Of a DNA stretch of 38,651 bases, positions 17,050 through 24,886 are shown piece after piece. Location: positions 1 to 38,651 of the IMG/VR virus record IMGVR_UViG_3300036401_000359; one strand, given 5' to 3'. Positions within the stretch are counted from its first letter, which is position 1. Each line of letters opens with the position of its first letter. A model generated the notes under the pieces. It worked only from the letters and a program-made list of their open reading frames with translations. It had not been told where the DNA came from and made no database searches. Source of the stretch: a virus. Made by a program: the position numbers and the translations under genes.

Positions 17050-17507
17050 GGCATCGACTCCCCGCGGAACGCCGCACCGATTCGCACCCCGAGCAGCGGG
17101 TACTCCTCGTCCGCGGCCGGTCGCAGGAACGGCCGGGGCGCCATCTTCGGGCCCACCGGGTCCGGGATGGCGTCCATGTCGCCACCGCCCATCTGCTCCC
17201 GCTCGACCGCCGTCGGCCCGGCCATGCTCGTCCCGATCTCCAGGAACAGCGACTGCTTCGCCGTCGCGCCCCACTGGCCATGCACCCGGTCGTCCTCCTC
17301 CACCGCCTCGGTGAACACCGCGATAGAGCGGCTCTCGTCGCCCGTGCGGTCCGCGTAACGCTCATAGGGCTGCGAGGCGGGCGGATACTCCGGATGGTTC
17401 GCCTCGGCCTTCTCCGCCGCTTTCTCGTTCGTCACGTCGACCCCCACCGCAGCAGCAGCAGCGACCTTCGCCCGCACCTCATCCCCGTACCACTTGATCG
17501 TGGCCAT
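17046..17507 (-). CDS. Neck protein, HK97 gp10-like
   Basis: This 153-residue protein shows the HK97 gp10-like pattern: an N-terminal helix (EVRAKVAAAAAVGVDVTNEK), a central TGDESRSIAV strand, an SLFLEIGTSMAGPTA block and the diagnostic APRPFLRPA motif near the C-terminus. Members of this family sit at the head-tail interface or act in tail completion. The start is ATG at 17507, overlapping the upstream stop as TGATG. It lies between the stopper-like and terminator-like genes, consistent with a neck function. Confidence 0.72.
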   Translation of the reverse strand: MATIKWYGDEVRAKVAAAAAVGVDVTNEKAAEKAEANHPEYPPASQPYERYADRTGDESRSIAVFTEAVEEDDRVHGQWGATAKQSLFLEIGTSMAGPTAVEREQMGGGDMDAIPDPVGPKMAPRPFLRPAADEEYPLLGVRIGAAFRGESMP

Positions 17508-17881
17508 CAGGGACGCTCCAGCGACAGCTCGACGTGATCTTCGTACTCGTTCACAGCGATCACCCTGAACGGCCCTTCGAGCGTCTGGCCGTTCGTGGGG
17601 TCCACGACCTTCGCGAGCCGGTCTTCGTTCGTCACATCCGTCCCGAGCGGCACAGCCATGTCACCACCGGTGACGTTGATCGTGGCCTGCGGCCGCGCGA
17701 ACTGGGCAGACGGCGACTTGTCCGAAGACTTCGACCCCTTCCACCACCACATCCGGCACGGCACTTCCCCCGACGGCTGCCAGTCGACAGCCATCTTCCC
17801 GCCCGACCCGTCGACAGTCCCCACGTCACGTTCGAAGTGAGCGACCTGCGTCAGGATCTGCTCGAGGGTGTAGTCGAGCAC
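17507..17881 (-). CDS. Head-closure (stopper)-like protein
   Basis: This 124-residue protein has an N-terminal segment MLDYTLEQILTQVAHFERD, a central region with MWWWKGSKSSDK, and a beta-rich end (GPFRVIAVNEYEDHVELSLE), as seen in small barrel-like head-closure proteins. The position after the connector and before the gp10-like protein fits the stopper that seals the portal channel. The start is GTG at 17881, directly abutting the preceding TGA. The assignment comes from order and size more than from sequence motifs. Confidence 0.55.
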   Translation of the reverse strand: MLDYTLEQILTQVAHFERDVGTVDGSGGKMAVDWQPSGEVPCRMWWWKGSKSSDKSPSAQFARPQATINVTGGDMAVPLGTDVTNEDRLAKVVDPTNGQTLEGPFRVIAVNEYEDHVELSLERP

Positions 17882-18346
17882 TCAGATCTCACCCTGCGGC
17901 AGGATCGGGTTGGTCCGCGACCGCACGTGCGGCTCCATGAACTGGTCACGGTGGAACGCGGGCTGCACCCGGTCGCGGTCCGAGCGCAACGCCTGCTTTT
18001 CAGCACGCGACCGGCCACCCACGAACGGCTCGCCCGAACCCTGCGCGCGAGCGCGGAGCTCGGCCGCCCGTTCCGTGTACCCCGCAGCCTGCTTGCTGTA
18101 CGTGACCTGAATGCTCCCGACGACGGTGTCCGCCTGGGCGGAGAACCGGCGCGCGAGCACTTCACAACAGCGAGCGGCCGCACACAGCAGACCGCGGGGT
18201 TCGGGCGGGCTGCCCGCTTCCTGATCGATGGCGAACTGGATCTCCTCATCCCGAAGGAGCGGCTTGCGCGAGTCGATGTCCTGCATCTCGAACCGCACGA
18301 AGTCCTTCGGGTTGGCACCGGGATTGCCCGAGTAGCTCCACGCCAC
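17882..18346 (-). CDS. Head-tail connector (adaptor)-like protein
   Basis: This 154-residue, mostly helical protein has an N-terminal FVRFEMQDIDSRKPLLRDEE segment. This is the helix-turn pattern of connector proteins of the gp6/gp15 adaptor group, which begin with a short region on residues such as RFLIGDTD...LSDEE. It is followed by a Cys/Arg-rich helix (LCAAARCCEVLARR) and a Ser/Arg-rich tail. The start is GTG at 18346, seven bases after the preceding stop. It is the first gene of the neck group behind the capsid gene. It should bind beneath the portal ring. Confidence 0.68.
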   Translation of the reverse strand: MAWSYSGNPGANPKDFVRFEMQDIDSRKPLLRDEEIQFAIDQEAGSPPEPRGLLCAAARCCEVLARRFSAQADTVVGSIQVTYSKQAAGYTERAAELRARAQGSGEPFVGGRSRAEKQALRSDRDRVQPAFHRDQFMEPHVRSRTNPILPQGEI

Positions 18347-18353
18347 GGCCGGC

Positions 18354-18806
18354 CTACTTCCCGGCCGCTTCGATCGCCTTCATCACCTCGGACTTGTTGC
18401 CGAGCTTCGCAGCGTCCTTCACGCCCACGCTCTTCGCATGGGCGTTCAGGGCCTTGCGGTCCATCGACTTCAGGTTCGGGCCCGTGTCGGCCTTGCCCCC
18501 GTCGTCTGCGGTCCCGTCGTCTGCGGTCCCGGCGTCGTCCGTCTTCTCCTCGGGCTCCTTCCCGGCACGGAGAGCGGCGATCTCCTTCTGCGCATCCTCG
18601 AGCGCTCCCTCGAGCTGCTTGATTCGCGCCTGGTACCCCTTGGCCATCTCCGCCGCATCCTCCTCGGTGCGCACCTGCGCATCGAGGTCAGCGATCAGGC
18701 CCTGCCGAAGCAGGAGGTTGTAGTTGCGGCCTGGCTCGTCCGGGACCTCATCTCCCGGTTCGAGGCGCGCCTCTCCGAAGCGCAGCCGCTTGAGCGCGAC
18801 GTACAT
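18354..18806 (-). CDS. Capsid-adjacent protein with coiled coil and SAP/Rho-N-like end
   Basis: This 150-residue protein has an N-terminal beta-rich head (VALKRLRFGEARLEPGDEVP), a coiled-coil helix (about 45-85), a low-complexity linker with repeated TADDG units (about 90-112) and a C-terminal helical unit (ALNAHAKSVGVKDAAKLGN) resembling the SAP or Rho N-terminal fold that contacts nucleic acid. The linker repeats reflect a short duplicated DNA tract near 18505-18535. The start is ATG at 18806, just past the capsid gene stop. It occurs commonly after capsid genes in actinophages. Its exact role is unknown. Confidence 0.55.
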   Translation of the reverse strand: MYVALKRLRFGEARLEPGDEVPDEPGRNYNLLLRQGLIADLDAQVRTEEDAAEMAKGYQARIKQLEGALEDAQKEIAALRAGKEPEEKTDDAGTADDGTADDGGKADTGPNLKSMDRKALNAHAKSVGVKDAAKLGNKSEVMKAIEAAGK

Positions 18807-18809
18807 CGC

Positions 18810-19832
18810 TCAGGTGCTCACGCACGCGCCGAAGAACTCGGCGAGATCGGGAGCGGTGATGCCCTGCGTGAACGCGGTGCGGCACTGGATGATGTCCGAG
18901 TGCGCGAGCTCTTCGCGCCCCCGCTCCAGGATCCCACCGAACGCGTTGTCCAGCCCCGGGAGGAGACCGGTCCACGCGAACGAGTAGCCCGCGCTGGGCT
19001 CCGCGATCGACGGTGCCGGCGCCGCGTACACGAGCAGCGCCGCCTTGCGGTTGACGATGAAGTTGATCTTGTCAGCTTCACCCTCCGCGTTTTCGTTGAT
19101 CACGCCACCCGGGATGAGCACCTTGTCCACGTCGAACAGCTCAGCGAGGATCTCAGCGGTGACGATCCCTCGCTGCGTGAACTTGATGCGTTCCACGACG
19201 GCGGGGTGGTTCTTCAGGACCCGGTAGGTGTCCTTGCCGAGCACCAGGATGTTCGGCTCGTACCCCGTCTTCGACTCCACGTCGATGCGGCGCTGGTCGA
19301 AGAACTCGATCGGTTCCGAGCCCGCCTGGTCGAACTGCAGGAACTTGCCGACCGCTTCTTCTTCTTCGACTTTGGAGGGGGCTTTTTCCTTGCCTTCCCA
19401 TTCGGTCGTCCACACGCCGGCCTTGAAGTATTCCGCGGCCCACAGCCGGTCGCGGTGGATCATGGCCTGCGTCCGCAGCAGACGCTGCGCCGCGTGGTCG
19501 GGCTCGAGCGAGTCAACGTCGTAGTTGGCCCGCTCGCGGTCGTCGATCGCCTTCTCGAGCGCTTCCTCTTCGATCGAGTAGTGGCCCTTTTCGGTGCCGT
19601 ACCCGATCTGTTTGGGACGCCCGCCCATCGGACGCGCCGCGAATTCGTCGCGGTAGAAGTACCCCTTCTTGTAGACGGGGTAGTTGTCCGATTTGTTCGT
19701 CACAGGGACGGTCGGGAACACCTGGCCGGCGACGAACTTGGACTCCTCCTGAGCCCAGACGATCGCCATGTCGGTCAGGTAGTGATCGATGTGGAGATCG
19801 TTTGCTGATGGCTGAGCTGCCACTTGGTTCAC
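18810..19832 (-). CDS. Major capsid protein
   Basis: This 340-residue protein has the layout of an HK97-fold capsid protein. An N-terminal region contains KFVAGQVFPTVPVTNKSD and YPVYKKGYFYRDEFA. There is a long helical segment with ALEKAIDDRERANYDVD, and then a C-terminal domain with NILVLGKDTYRVLKNHPAV and VDKVLIPGGVINEN. The FVAGQVFP...V...YPVY pattern is characteristic of one widespread capsid group in soil phages. The start is GTG at 19832; the closest upstream purine-rich signal, AGGAAGG, lies very near it, so GTG at 19823 is an alternative. It follows the decoration gene after a 96-base gap and precedes the connector genes. Confidence 0.85.
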   Translation of the reverse strand: MNQVAAQPSANDLHIDHYLTDMAIVWAQEESKFVAGQVFPTVPVTNKSDNYPVYKKGYFYRDEFAARPMGGRPKQIGYGTEKGHYSIEEEALEKAIDDRERANYDVDSLEPDHAAQRLLRTQAMIHRDRLWAAEYFKAGVWTTEWEGKEKAPSKVEEEEAVGKFLQFDQAGSEPIEFFDQRRIDVESKTGYEPNILVLGKDTYRVLKNHPAVVERIKFTQRGIVTAEILAELFDVDKVLIPGGVINENAEGEADKINFIVNRKAALLVYAAPAPSIAEPSAGYSFAWTGLLPGLDNAFGGILERGREELAHSDIIQCRTAFTQGITAPDLAEFFGACVST

Positions 19833-19928
19833 ATCCTTCCTGGGTGGCCCGCATGCGGACCTATCGATGACTTGGGTGGATGGCTATGACCAAGCGGCCT
19901 ATGCCGGGGTGCTGCATGCGGCCCAGCG
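19833..19928 (-). other. Intergenic region before capsid gene with palindrome CCGCATGCGG
   Basis: This is the largest gap within the head genes. It holds a 10-base perfect palindrome at 19849-19858 and a second GCATGCGG at 19914-19921, about 65 bases away in the same orientation. It also carries the AGGAAGG ribosome binding site at its end. No convincing -35/-10 pair or intrinsic terminator was seen. It may boost or separately control capsid expression, but that is not shown. Confidence 0.35.
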
Positions 19929-20381
19929 TCAGCCGGTGGCGCCCGCGGGGAACGAAGCGACCGAGCAGATCGCACCGTTCTTCGCGAGTTCGAGCGCGAT
20001 CGCGCACACGTGCTTTTCTTCGGTCGCTTTGACCAGCTTGCCTTCGTTGTTGACCTTCAGCTTCCAGCCCGGTTTGACTTCTTCGCCCACCGGAGCCTTC
20101 GTCTGCAGCGGCACGACGACCGTCGCCGCTTCACCCGATTTCGGGTTGTTCAGCAGGGAGAACGCGGGTTCCCCTGCTTTCGCGAGCACGACCTTGCCTT
20201 CGGTGTTGATCGTGACCATAAAGAACTGCTTGGCCGAGAGGTCTTCCCCGGCCGGGAACGTCATCACGTCGTGCGGGTCGATGTTCGTACCCGCACCTCC
20301 TGCCAGCGGCGGGAGGGTGCCGTGCTCGGCGCGGTAGCGCGCGAGGTAGTCCTTCAGCGACTCGTTGCTGTGTGGCTTCAC
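19929..20381 (-). CDS. Capsid decoration (cement) protein
   Basis: This 150-residue protein shows the pattern of small head-decoration proteins. An N-terminal tail is followed by a beta-rich core with AGEDLSAKQFFMVTINTEGK, a NPKSGEAATVVVPLQTKAPV segment, a GWKLKVNNEGKLVKA strand pair and an IALELAKNGAICSV end. Decoration proteins bind the capsid surface and stabilise it. The gene lies between scaffold and major capsid genes, the usual place. The start is GTG at 20381, with an AAAGGA ribosome binding site in the loop of a small hairpin. Confidence 0.72.
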   Translation of the reverse strand: MKPHSNESLKDYLARYRAEHGTLPPLAGGAGTNIDPHDVMTFPAGEDLSAKQFFMVTINTEGKVVLAKAGEPAFSLLNNPKSGEAATVVVPLQTKAPVGEEVKPGWKLKVNNEGKLVKATEEKHVCAIALELAKNGAICSVASFPAGATG

Positions 20382-20385
20382 GTAA

Positions 20386-20401
20386 CTCAGTCCTTTCTGA
20401 G
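20386..20401 (-). promoter_or_regulatory. Hairpin presenting the decoration-gene ribosome binding site
   Basis: Minus-strand CTCAG-AAAGGA-CTGAG forms a 5-bp stem with a 6-base loop that is itself the Shine-Dalgarno-like AAAGGA, nine bases before the GTG start at 20381. Loop display could raise or tune translation of a high-copy virion protein. Confidence 0.45.
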
Positions 20402-20426
20402 GTTCGTCGTTGAGAGCGAGGGCGCC

Positions 20427-21278
20427 CTAGGCGTTCGCCGGCGCTTTCCCGGCGCCGAGCTCGTTGTGGATCTGCCGCATGAGCTCGGGGTTCTCCTTGC
20501 GCACGCGCTCTTTGGCGGCGCTCTTCGAGAGCGACGTGTCCGCCTTGCGGAGCTCGTCCACTTTCGCCTCGAACTTCGCGAGCGCGCTGTCCGGCGGGGG
20601 ACCCTCGCCACCCGCACCCTGCTCCTTCAGCAGGTCGCTCTCACGCAGCTGCGCCGCGGCGGGCGTCAGCACGCTCTTCTCGAACTCGGCCCACGCCTCG
20701 GGCGCAGCCTCCGCGAGCGACTTCAGCACCGGGCCGACCTCGGCCGGCTTGCCGGGCAGCCCGCGCAGGTCACCGGACTCGGCCTTGGCGATCCACTCGC
20801 CCGTGACGCGCGTGTCACGCTCGGCCTTCGCGATGTCGTGCGCCGCTTTGGCCTCCTTCTCGGCCTTCTCGAGCGCCTCGGCGTTCGCGGCCGCGTCCTT
20901 CTCGGCCTTCTCCACGATCGCGCGGACCTCGGGCGAGAGCTCGTCCTTGTTGATCGGCTTGGGCTCGTCTTTCTCGTCCTTCTTGACGGGCTCCTCCTTG
21001 GCCTTGGCGATCGCCTCGTCACGTTCCTTGTTGGCCTTCTCCACGGCCGCCTGGGCGTCCGCGGCGTCCTTCTCTGCCTTGTCGACGAGCTCCCGCACTG
21101 CGGGGTCCAGCTCGTCCTTGTTGATGGTGTCCGGCATGTCGGGTCCTTTCGTAAGCGCGCCCTCCGCCTTGTAGAGCAGGAAGCGCTGTGGCTGGTTCGG
21201 GTTCTGCGCGGAACGCTGCGCGGCCCGGTCGACGAAGCTGACCAGACCAACGTGCACGTCTCGCAGCTGGTTCGGCAT
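20427..21278 (-). CDS. Scaffold protein
   Basis: This 283-residue protein is Lys/Glu/Ala-rich and strongly helical, as expected for an internal scaffold that guides procapsid assembly and is later removed. Residues about 1-45 are distinct (DVHVGLVSFVDRAAQ...QRFLLYKAEG), a leader seen in genes next to XkdF-type proteases. The core has an internal duplication: NKDELDPAVRELVDKAEKDA (about 53-72) and NKDELSPEVRAIVEKAEKDA (about 109-128), each followed by a charged helix. It sits between the protease and the decoration/capsid genes, the canonical location. The start codon is at 21278, sixteen bases past the protease gene stop. Confidence 0.78.
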   Translation of the reverse strand: MPNQLRDVHVGLVSFVDRAAQRSAQNPNQPQRFLLYKAEGALTKGPDMPDTINKDELDPAVRELVDKAEKDAADAQAAVEKANKERDEAIAKAKEEPVKKDEKDEPKPINKDELSPEVRAIVEKAEKDAAANAEALEKAEKEAKAAHDIAKAERDTRVTGEWIAKAESGDLRGLPGKPAEVGPVLKSLAEAAPEAWAEFEKSVLTPAAAQLRESDLLKEQGAGGEGPPPDSALAKFEAKVDELRKADTSLSKSAAKERVRKENPELMRQIHNELGAGKAPANA

Positions 21279-21294
21279 GTGGCCTCTCCCTTCG

Positions 21295-22062
21295 CTAGGC
21301 CGCGATCGGCGTGCGCACTCCGGTACCTGCGATCGAGAAGCCAGTGCGCTTGCCCTCCTCGATCTCCTGCTTCAGGACCGGGTCGTGCACCTGCCACGCC
21401 TGGACCCAACTGCCCGCCGTGACCGTTTCCTCGGTCCCGTCGGCCATCTTCACGACGAAGTCGCACGGGGCGATGTAGTTCTCGATCAGGTCCGCCTTGA
21501 CCACCGAGCCGTCGTGCTGAACGTCTGCTTGGCGCGAGAGCACCATGAACTCGTGGCACGCCTTCTCGATGTCCTCGGCGGCCAGCACGTCCTTCTGGAC
21601 GTCTTCGCGGTCGGGCGCGAGCACGACGCCGTACACCTTCCCCTCGCGCTCGCCCTTCCACAGCGACACGTCAGCGCTCCACTCGTCCGCGGGCTCCTCG
21701 GCCTTCTCGGTCGCGCCCGCGAGCGGGTTCGCGATCCCGAGCGCCTTCGCGCGCCGTGAGATCAGCGCCTTCGCGGCACCCACGTCCCCGTGACCGGAGC
21801 GCGCGAGCACCGCCGCCGCTTTCACGTCCTGCGCCGTCTCGATCGGGTAGGACACGTGCCCGTCCGACCCGCGGAGCGCCTTGCCTTCTTTCGCGAGCTG
21901 CTCGCGCTTGGCCTCCGGGATGTCGCGCTTGAAGACGAGGTCTTCGAGCTTCTGCAGAGCCTCGGTATCCACGGCACCTCCCTTGCGGCGCCGCTTCTTC
22001 TTCGCGGCGCCGCCCATGTAGTGATCGGTGTGGAGCGCGTCCGCTCCCGGCTCGGCGGCCAT
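21295..22062 (-). CDS. Capsid maturation protease, XkdF/Peptidase_S78_2 type
   Basis: This 255-residue protein has a Lys-rich N-terminal region (KKKRRRKGG), a middle helical segment and a C-terminal XkdF-like domain. The domain contains KVYGVVLAPDREDVQKDVLA, a CHEFM helix, VVKADLIENYIAPCDFVV and SWVQAWQVHDPVLKQEIEEG, ending with GKRTGFSIAGTG. This is the signature order of the phage serine protease family XkdF (Peptidase_S78_2), which cuts scaffold during head maturation. The start is ATG at 22062, overlapping the upstream stop as TGATG. It is followed by the scaffold gene. Confidence 0.85.
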   Translation of the reverse strand: MAAEPGADALHTDHYMGGAAKKKRRRKGGAVDTEALQKLEDLVFKRDIPEAKREQLAKEGKALRGSDGHVSYPIETAQDVKAAAVLARSGHGDVGAAKALISRRAKALGIANPLAGATEKAEEPADEWSADVSLWKGEREGKVYGVVLAPDREDVQKDVLAAEDIEKACHEFMVLSRQADVQHDGSVVKADLIENYIAPCDFVVKMADGTEETVTAGSWVQAWQVHDPVLKQEIEEGKRTGFSIAGTGVRTPIAA

Positions 22063-22475
22063 CAGGAGATGGCGAAGATGAGACCGTCGAGGAACACTTC
22101 CTGGCCTTCGGTCACGGCCACGGTGACCTTCACGACCCCGTTCGCTTCGATGATCAGCTTGTTGCCCGTCGACGTCGTGGCTTCCAGGCCCGACACCGCG
22201 TCGATGATCCGTTTCGCGACGGGCCGCAGCGCGGCGGGGAGCGTGAAGAGCGTTTCGCCGGCCGCGAGGGTCTGGCCCGCTTTCACCTTCAGCACACCGC
22301 GAAGCTCACCGCGCTGCGCGTTGTCGGTCGTGCGGCCCGCGTCGAGTTTCGCGGCCGTTTTTTCGACCTTCGCGCCGAGCGATTCGAACGCTTCCCATTC
22401 CGTCGGGATGATCGCGTTGATGATTTCTTCGAGCTGCTCGATCGTGTCAACGACCTCGCCTTTGCGTGACAGCAT
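22062..22475 (-). CDS. Probable structural protein, unknown family
   Basis: This 137-residue protein has an N-terminal helical stretch (VVDTIEQLEEIINAIIPTEW) with coiled-coil character, then a beta-rich second half (KVKAGQTLAAGETLFTLPAAL, then ANGVVKVTVAVTEGQEVFLDG). A helix followed by a beta sandwich suggests a trimeric capsid-fibre or decoration type protein. The start is ATG at 22475, preceded by GAAGGAGAC. It sits just before the protease gene. Function is not recognised; a head-fibre role is inference. Confidence 0.5.
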   Translation of the reverse strand: MLSRKGEVVDTIEQLEEIINAIIPTEWEAFESLGAKVEKTAAKLDAGRTTDNAQRGELRGVLKVKAGQTLAAGETLFTLPAALRPVAKRIIDAVSGLEATTSTGNKLIIEANGVVKVTVAVTEGQEVFLDGLIFAIS

Positions 22476-22502
22476 GAGAGTGTCTCCTTCGTCTGAGATG
22501 GG

Positions 22503-22790
22503 CTACCGCGAGCTGACCCGCAGCAGTTCGAGTTCCTGTTCCGCGCCGGCGGCTTTCACGATGGCGGTGAGCGCCTGGCCCTCGCCGAGAGCCACTTCGA
22601 GCACGCCGTTGCCCGGCACTTCCCAGCCCGCCGCTTCCGTCGCGACCGGTTTGGGAGCTTCCGTCGGGGTCGGGCCGTGTGCCCCGACCTCGTAGAAGAC
22701 AGCGGCGGTGGCGGTCTTGTTGCGCACCAGCACCTTGCCGGGGCCGCGGACAACCTCAGACGCGGCGGCGGCGTTCACTTTCGCTCTCAT
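22503..22790 (-). CDS. Small beta-rich protein, unknown
   Basis: This 95-residue protein has an N-terminal MRAKVNAAAASEVVRGPG, a strand-rich KVLVRNKTATAAVFYEVG segment, a Pro/Thr-rich linker and a GNGVLEVALGEGQALTAIVK end. Composition suggests a small immunoglobulin-like or decoration fold. The start is ATG at 22790, coupled by ATGA to the methyltransferase gene; the longer in-frame version overlaps that gene almost wholly and is rejected. It may be a virion surface protein, possibly related to the modification genes beside it. Confidence 0.5.
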   Translation of the reverse strand: MRAKVNAAAASEVVRGPGKVLVRNKTATAAVFYEVGAHGPTPTEAPKPVATEAAGWEVPGNGVLEVALGEGQALTAIVKAAGAEQELELLRVSSR

Positions 22791-23434
22791 GCTCGGCTCC
22801 TTGGCTCGTAGAGGATCTGCTCGGGACGGTCGCGGTAACCGTCGATGCGAGGGTCCCCCGTCACGAACAGCCCGAAGCCACCCCATGTCTGCCCGGCGAA
22901 CGGGCCCTTCGCGAACGTGTATCCGGCCATGAACTCCTCGTCGCGGTAGACGATGCCCTGCAGGTCGGGGATTCGGCGCACGCCCTCGCGAACCTCCGCG
23001 TTCGCGGTGTCGTGCACCAGGACCACGGTGCGCTGACACACCGGCGATCCCAGCAGCGCCAGCAGGTCCCTCTGCACACCATCCGCGGTGTGGTCGCCGT
23101 CGACGAGCGCGAAGTCGACGTCGCCGGGGCACTCGTCCTCGAGCCACGCCGGCAACGTGACCGCGCTGTCACCGGCGTGGAAGCGGACGTGCGGCTCGAG
23201 CCCGACGAGCTCCTTCAGGTCGAACGCGTGTACGCGCGCGGAGTGGCGCGCGAGCCGCGCGAGGCTGCCGCCCTCGGCCACACCGACCTCGACCGCGAGC
23301 TTCGGCCGCAGCTGGCAGAGGATGCCCTCCAGCGCCGCGCGCTCGGCGAAGCTCATCTGCGTGCGCTGGTCCTTCAGCAGCGGGATCGGCGCGTTCGCGA
23401 GCGGCCGCGGGATGTTCCCGTTGGCGTGGCTCAC
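22787..23434 (-). CDS. Class I SAM-dependent methyltransferase (Methyltransf_24-like)
   Basis: This 215-residue Rossmann-fold methyltransferase has the SAM-binding motif LAVEVGVAEGGSLARLA (about 47-63), an acidic ribose-binding position after it (VHAFDLKEL) and a DFALVDGDHTADGVQRDL block, typical of Methyltransf_24 enzymes that act on sugars or small molecules. The start is GTG at 23434, overlapping the RCC1 gene stop as GTGA. It lies in the accessory block that also holds two glycosyltransferases. Methylation of a glycan on virion proteins is a reasonable inference, but the substrate cannot be read from the sequence. Confidence 0.75.
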   Translation of the reverse strand: MSHANGNIPRPLANAPIPLLKDQRTQMSFAERAALEGILCQLRPKLAVEVGVAEGGSLARLARHSARVHAFDLKELVGLEPHVRFHAGDSAVTLPAWLEDECPGDVDFALVDGDHTADGVQRDLLALLGSPVCQRTVVLVHDTANAEVREGVRRIPDLQGIVYRDEEFMAGYTFAKGPFAGQTWGGFGLFVTGDPRIDGYRDRPEQILYEPRSRA

Positions 23435-24876
23435 TTCGGGGTGGCGGTCACGATCCGCGTCCCGAAGTTCGTGTCGTGCACACGCACTTCGTAGGGCTGG
23501 CCCGGCGTGAGACCGCGGAACGTGTCCGTGCGTTCCGCCGGCGCGAGTCGGGAGTACGTCCACGCCGACAACGGGTGCGTCACGGGCCGGATCCCCATGA
23601 GCCATTTCGAGGTCTCGCCGCCGTCACGCCACTGCGCCGTGATCGACCCTTCGCCCGCGGTCCCCGTCAGCACCGGCGGCGGCGCCGGCCCGGAGATCAC
23701 AGCGTTCGCGCTGTGTTCCTGGCTCGAGACCTGCAGCACACCGGTCTCTTCGATGCGGCCCGGTGTCGTGTGCGGCGCACTGAAGGTGCCCTGCCCGAGC
23801 TCGCCGTGCAGGTTGAAGCCCCAGCTGAAGCCGAGCGCACCCGTCCACGCGAACGCGAACCCCGCACCGGCGTTGATCCCTTCCACGCCCGCGAGCCCCG
23901 GCACCTGCACCGGGACCTTCGAGCACGGCCGCGACCCAGTGCCCGCCACGACGCACGTTTCGGGGCCGGTGCCGACGCCGAGCTCGCCGACTTCGTTTTC
24001 GCCCCACGTGAAGACGTGGCCGCCGGCGATCGCCATGCTCTCGTCATCGCTCGTGGAGACCGCCGTCACGCCGGCGAGGCCCACCACCTTGTGGAACGTG
24101 CCGGTGACTTCGAGGGCGCCGTCTCCGAGCTGCCCGTAGCGGCCCGCGCCGTCCGCTTCAACCGTACCGTCGGTGCACAGGATCAGGATGTGCACCGCCT
24201 TGGTGGGGTTACCGCCCGCGGCAACATCGGCGACGGGGCAGTGCGCGGGCATCGGGGCAGGCCGCGTGTGTTCGCCTGCCGGCGGCCCGAGCTCCCCGGC
24301 CTTGTTCTGGCCGAACCCGAGCAGCTGGCCGCTCGAGGTGAGCACGATGTTGTCGGGGCCGCCCGCCCACACCTTCACGACACCGGCGAGATGTTCGACG
24401 AGTTCAGGGGTGGGCTGCCCGTATTCGATCCCGGTTTTCAGGCCCTTCGCGGTGAACCCATTGCCGCCCTGCCCGTACCCGTCAGAGCCGCATGTATAGA
24501 CGGTCCCCGCGGTCGTGCGCGCGATCAGGTGCGCGCCACTCGCGGACACTTCCGCGATCCCGTGCAGCAGCGTCGGCTTCGGGCTCGCGTTGACATACCG
24601 GATGCTCTTGCGGCCGTTGCAGTCCTGCCCGTAGTTGTCGCCGCCCCACGCTTCGACGGTCCCGTCCGCCATGCGGGCGTACCCGTTGTTGGAGCCCGTG
24701 ACGACTTCGACGGGCGGCGCCTGCAGCAGCGTGGCGACGGCCAGCGTGTTGCCGCCGGTGTAGCCCGCGCCGAGCGGGCCATGCGAGTTTTCGCCCCAGC
24801 CCACGACGGCGGCGGACGCCGGCGCGGCGAGGGTCAGCAGGGCCGTGGCGAGCACGGCGAGGACGGAACGTCTCAC
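23431..24876 (-). CDS. Secreted RCC1-repeat beta-propeller with C-terminal fibronectin type III domain
   Basis: This 481-residue protein has a clean Sec signal peptide (RRSV, hydrophobic 5-18, cut after ASA at 22). Seven RCC1-type signatures follow: WGENSHGPLG, WGGDNYGQD, CGSDGYGQGG, FGQNKAGELG, GAGRYGQLG, WGENEVGELG and WGFNLHGELG. Together they predict a complete seven-bladed propeller. Residues about 395-481 look like fibronectin type III (GEGSITAQW to GLTPGQPYEVRVHD). The start is set at GTG 24876 because GAGAGGAG lies just upstream; ATG at 24894 is possible but leaves a longer, poorer leader. Such exported propellers are common in actinobacterial, particularly Thermoleophilia, genomes and rare in phages. 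It may bind a ligand at the cell surface. Confidence 0.85.
   Translation of the reverse strand: MRRSVLAVLATALLTLAAPASAAVVGWGENSHGPLGAGYTGGNTLAVATLLQAPPVEVVTGSNNGYARMADGTVEAWGGDNYGQDCNGRKSIRYVNASPKPTLLHGIAEVSASGAHLIARTTAGTVYTCGSDGYGQGGNGFTAKGLKTGIEYGQPTPELVEHLAGVVKVWAGGPDNIVLTSSGQLLGFGQNKAGELGPPAGEHTRPAPMPAHCPVADVAAGGNPTKAVHILILCTDGTVEADGAGRYGQLGDGALEVTGTFHKVVGLAGVTAVSTSDDESMAIAGGHVFTWGENEVGELGVGTGPETCVVAGTGSRPCSKVPVQVPGLAGVEGINAGAGFAFAWTGALGFSWGFNLHGELGQGTFSAPHTTPGRIEETGVLQVSSQEHSANAVISGPAPPPVLTGTAGEGSITAQWRDGGETSKWLMGIRPVTHPLSAWTYSRLAPAERTDTFRGLTPGQPYEVRVHDTNFGTRIVTATPK
24494..24501 (+). repeat. GTATAGAC site 4 (inside RCC1 gene)
   Basis: Exact octamer, flanked as ATGTATAGACG. On the coding strand it reads GTC-TAT-ACA (Val-Tyr-Thr), a third codon phase relative to sites 1 and 2. 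Confidence 0.7.
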
Positions 24877-24886
24877 GGGTCTCCTC

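Noticed and set aside
15505-19906. Recurrent GGCATAG / CTATGCC words, some paired as CTATGCC-n-GGCTATG near gene starts
   Set aside because: The rough expected number for this 7-mer is several per window, orientations are mixed, and two of the words merely flank a ribosome binding site.
19833-19928. Promoter in the capsid leader
   Set aside because: No convincing -35/-10 pair with proper spacing; only a palindrome and a ribosome binding site are visible.
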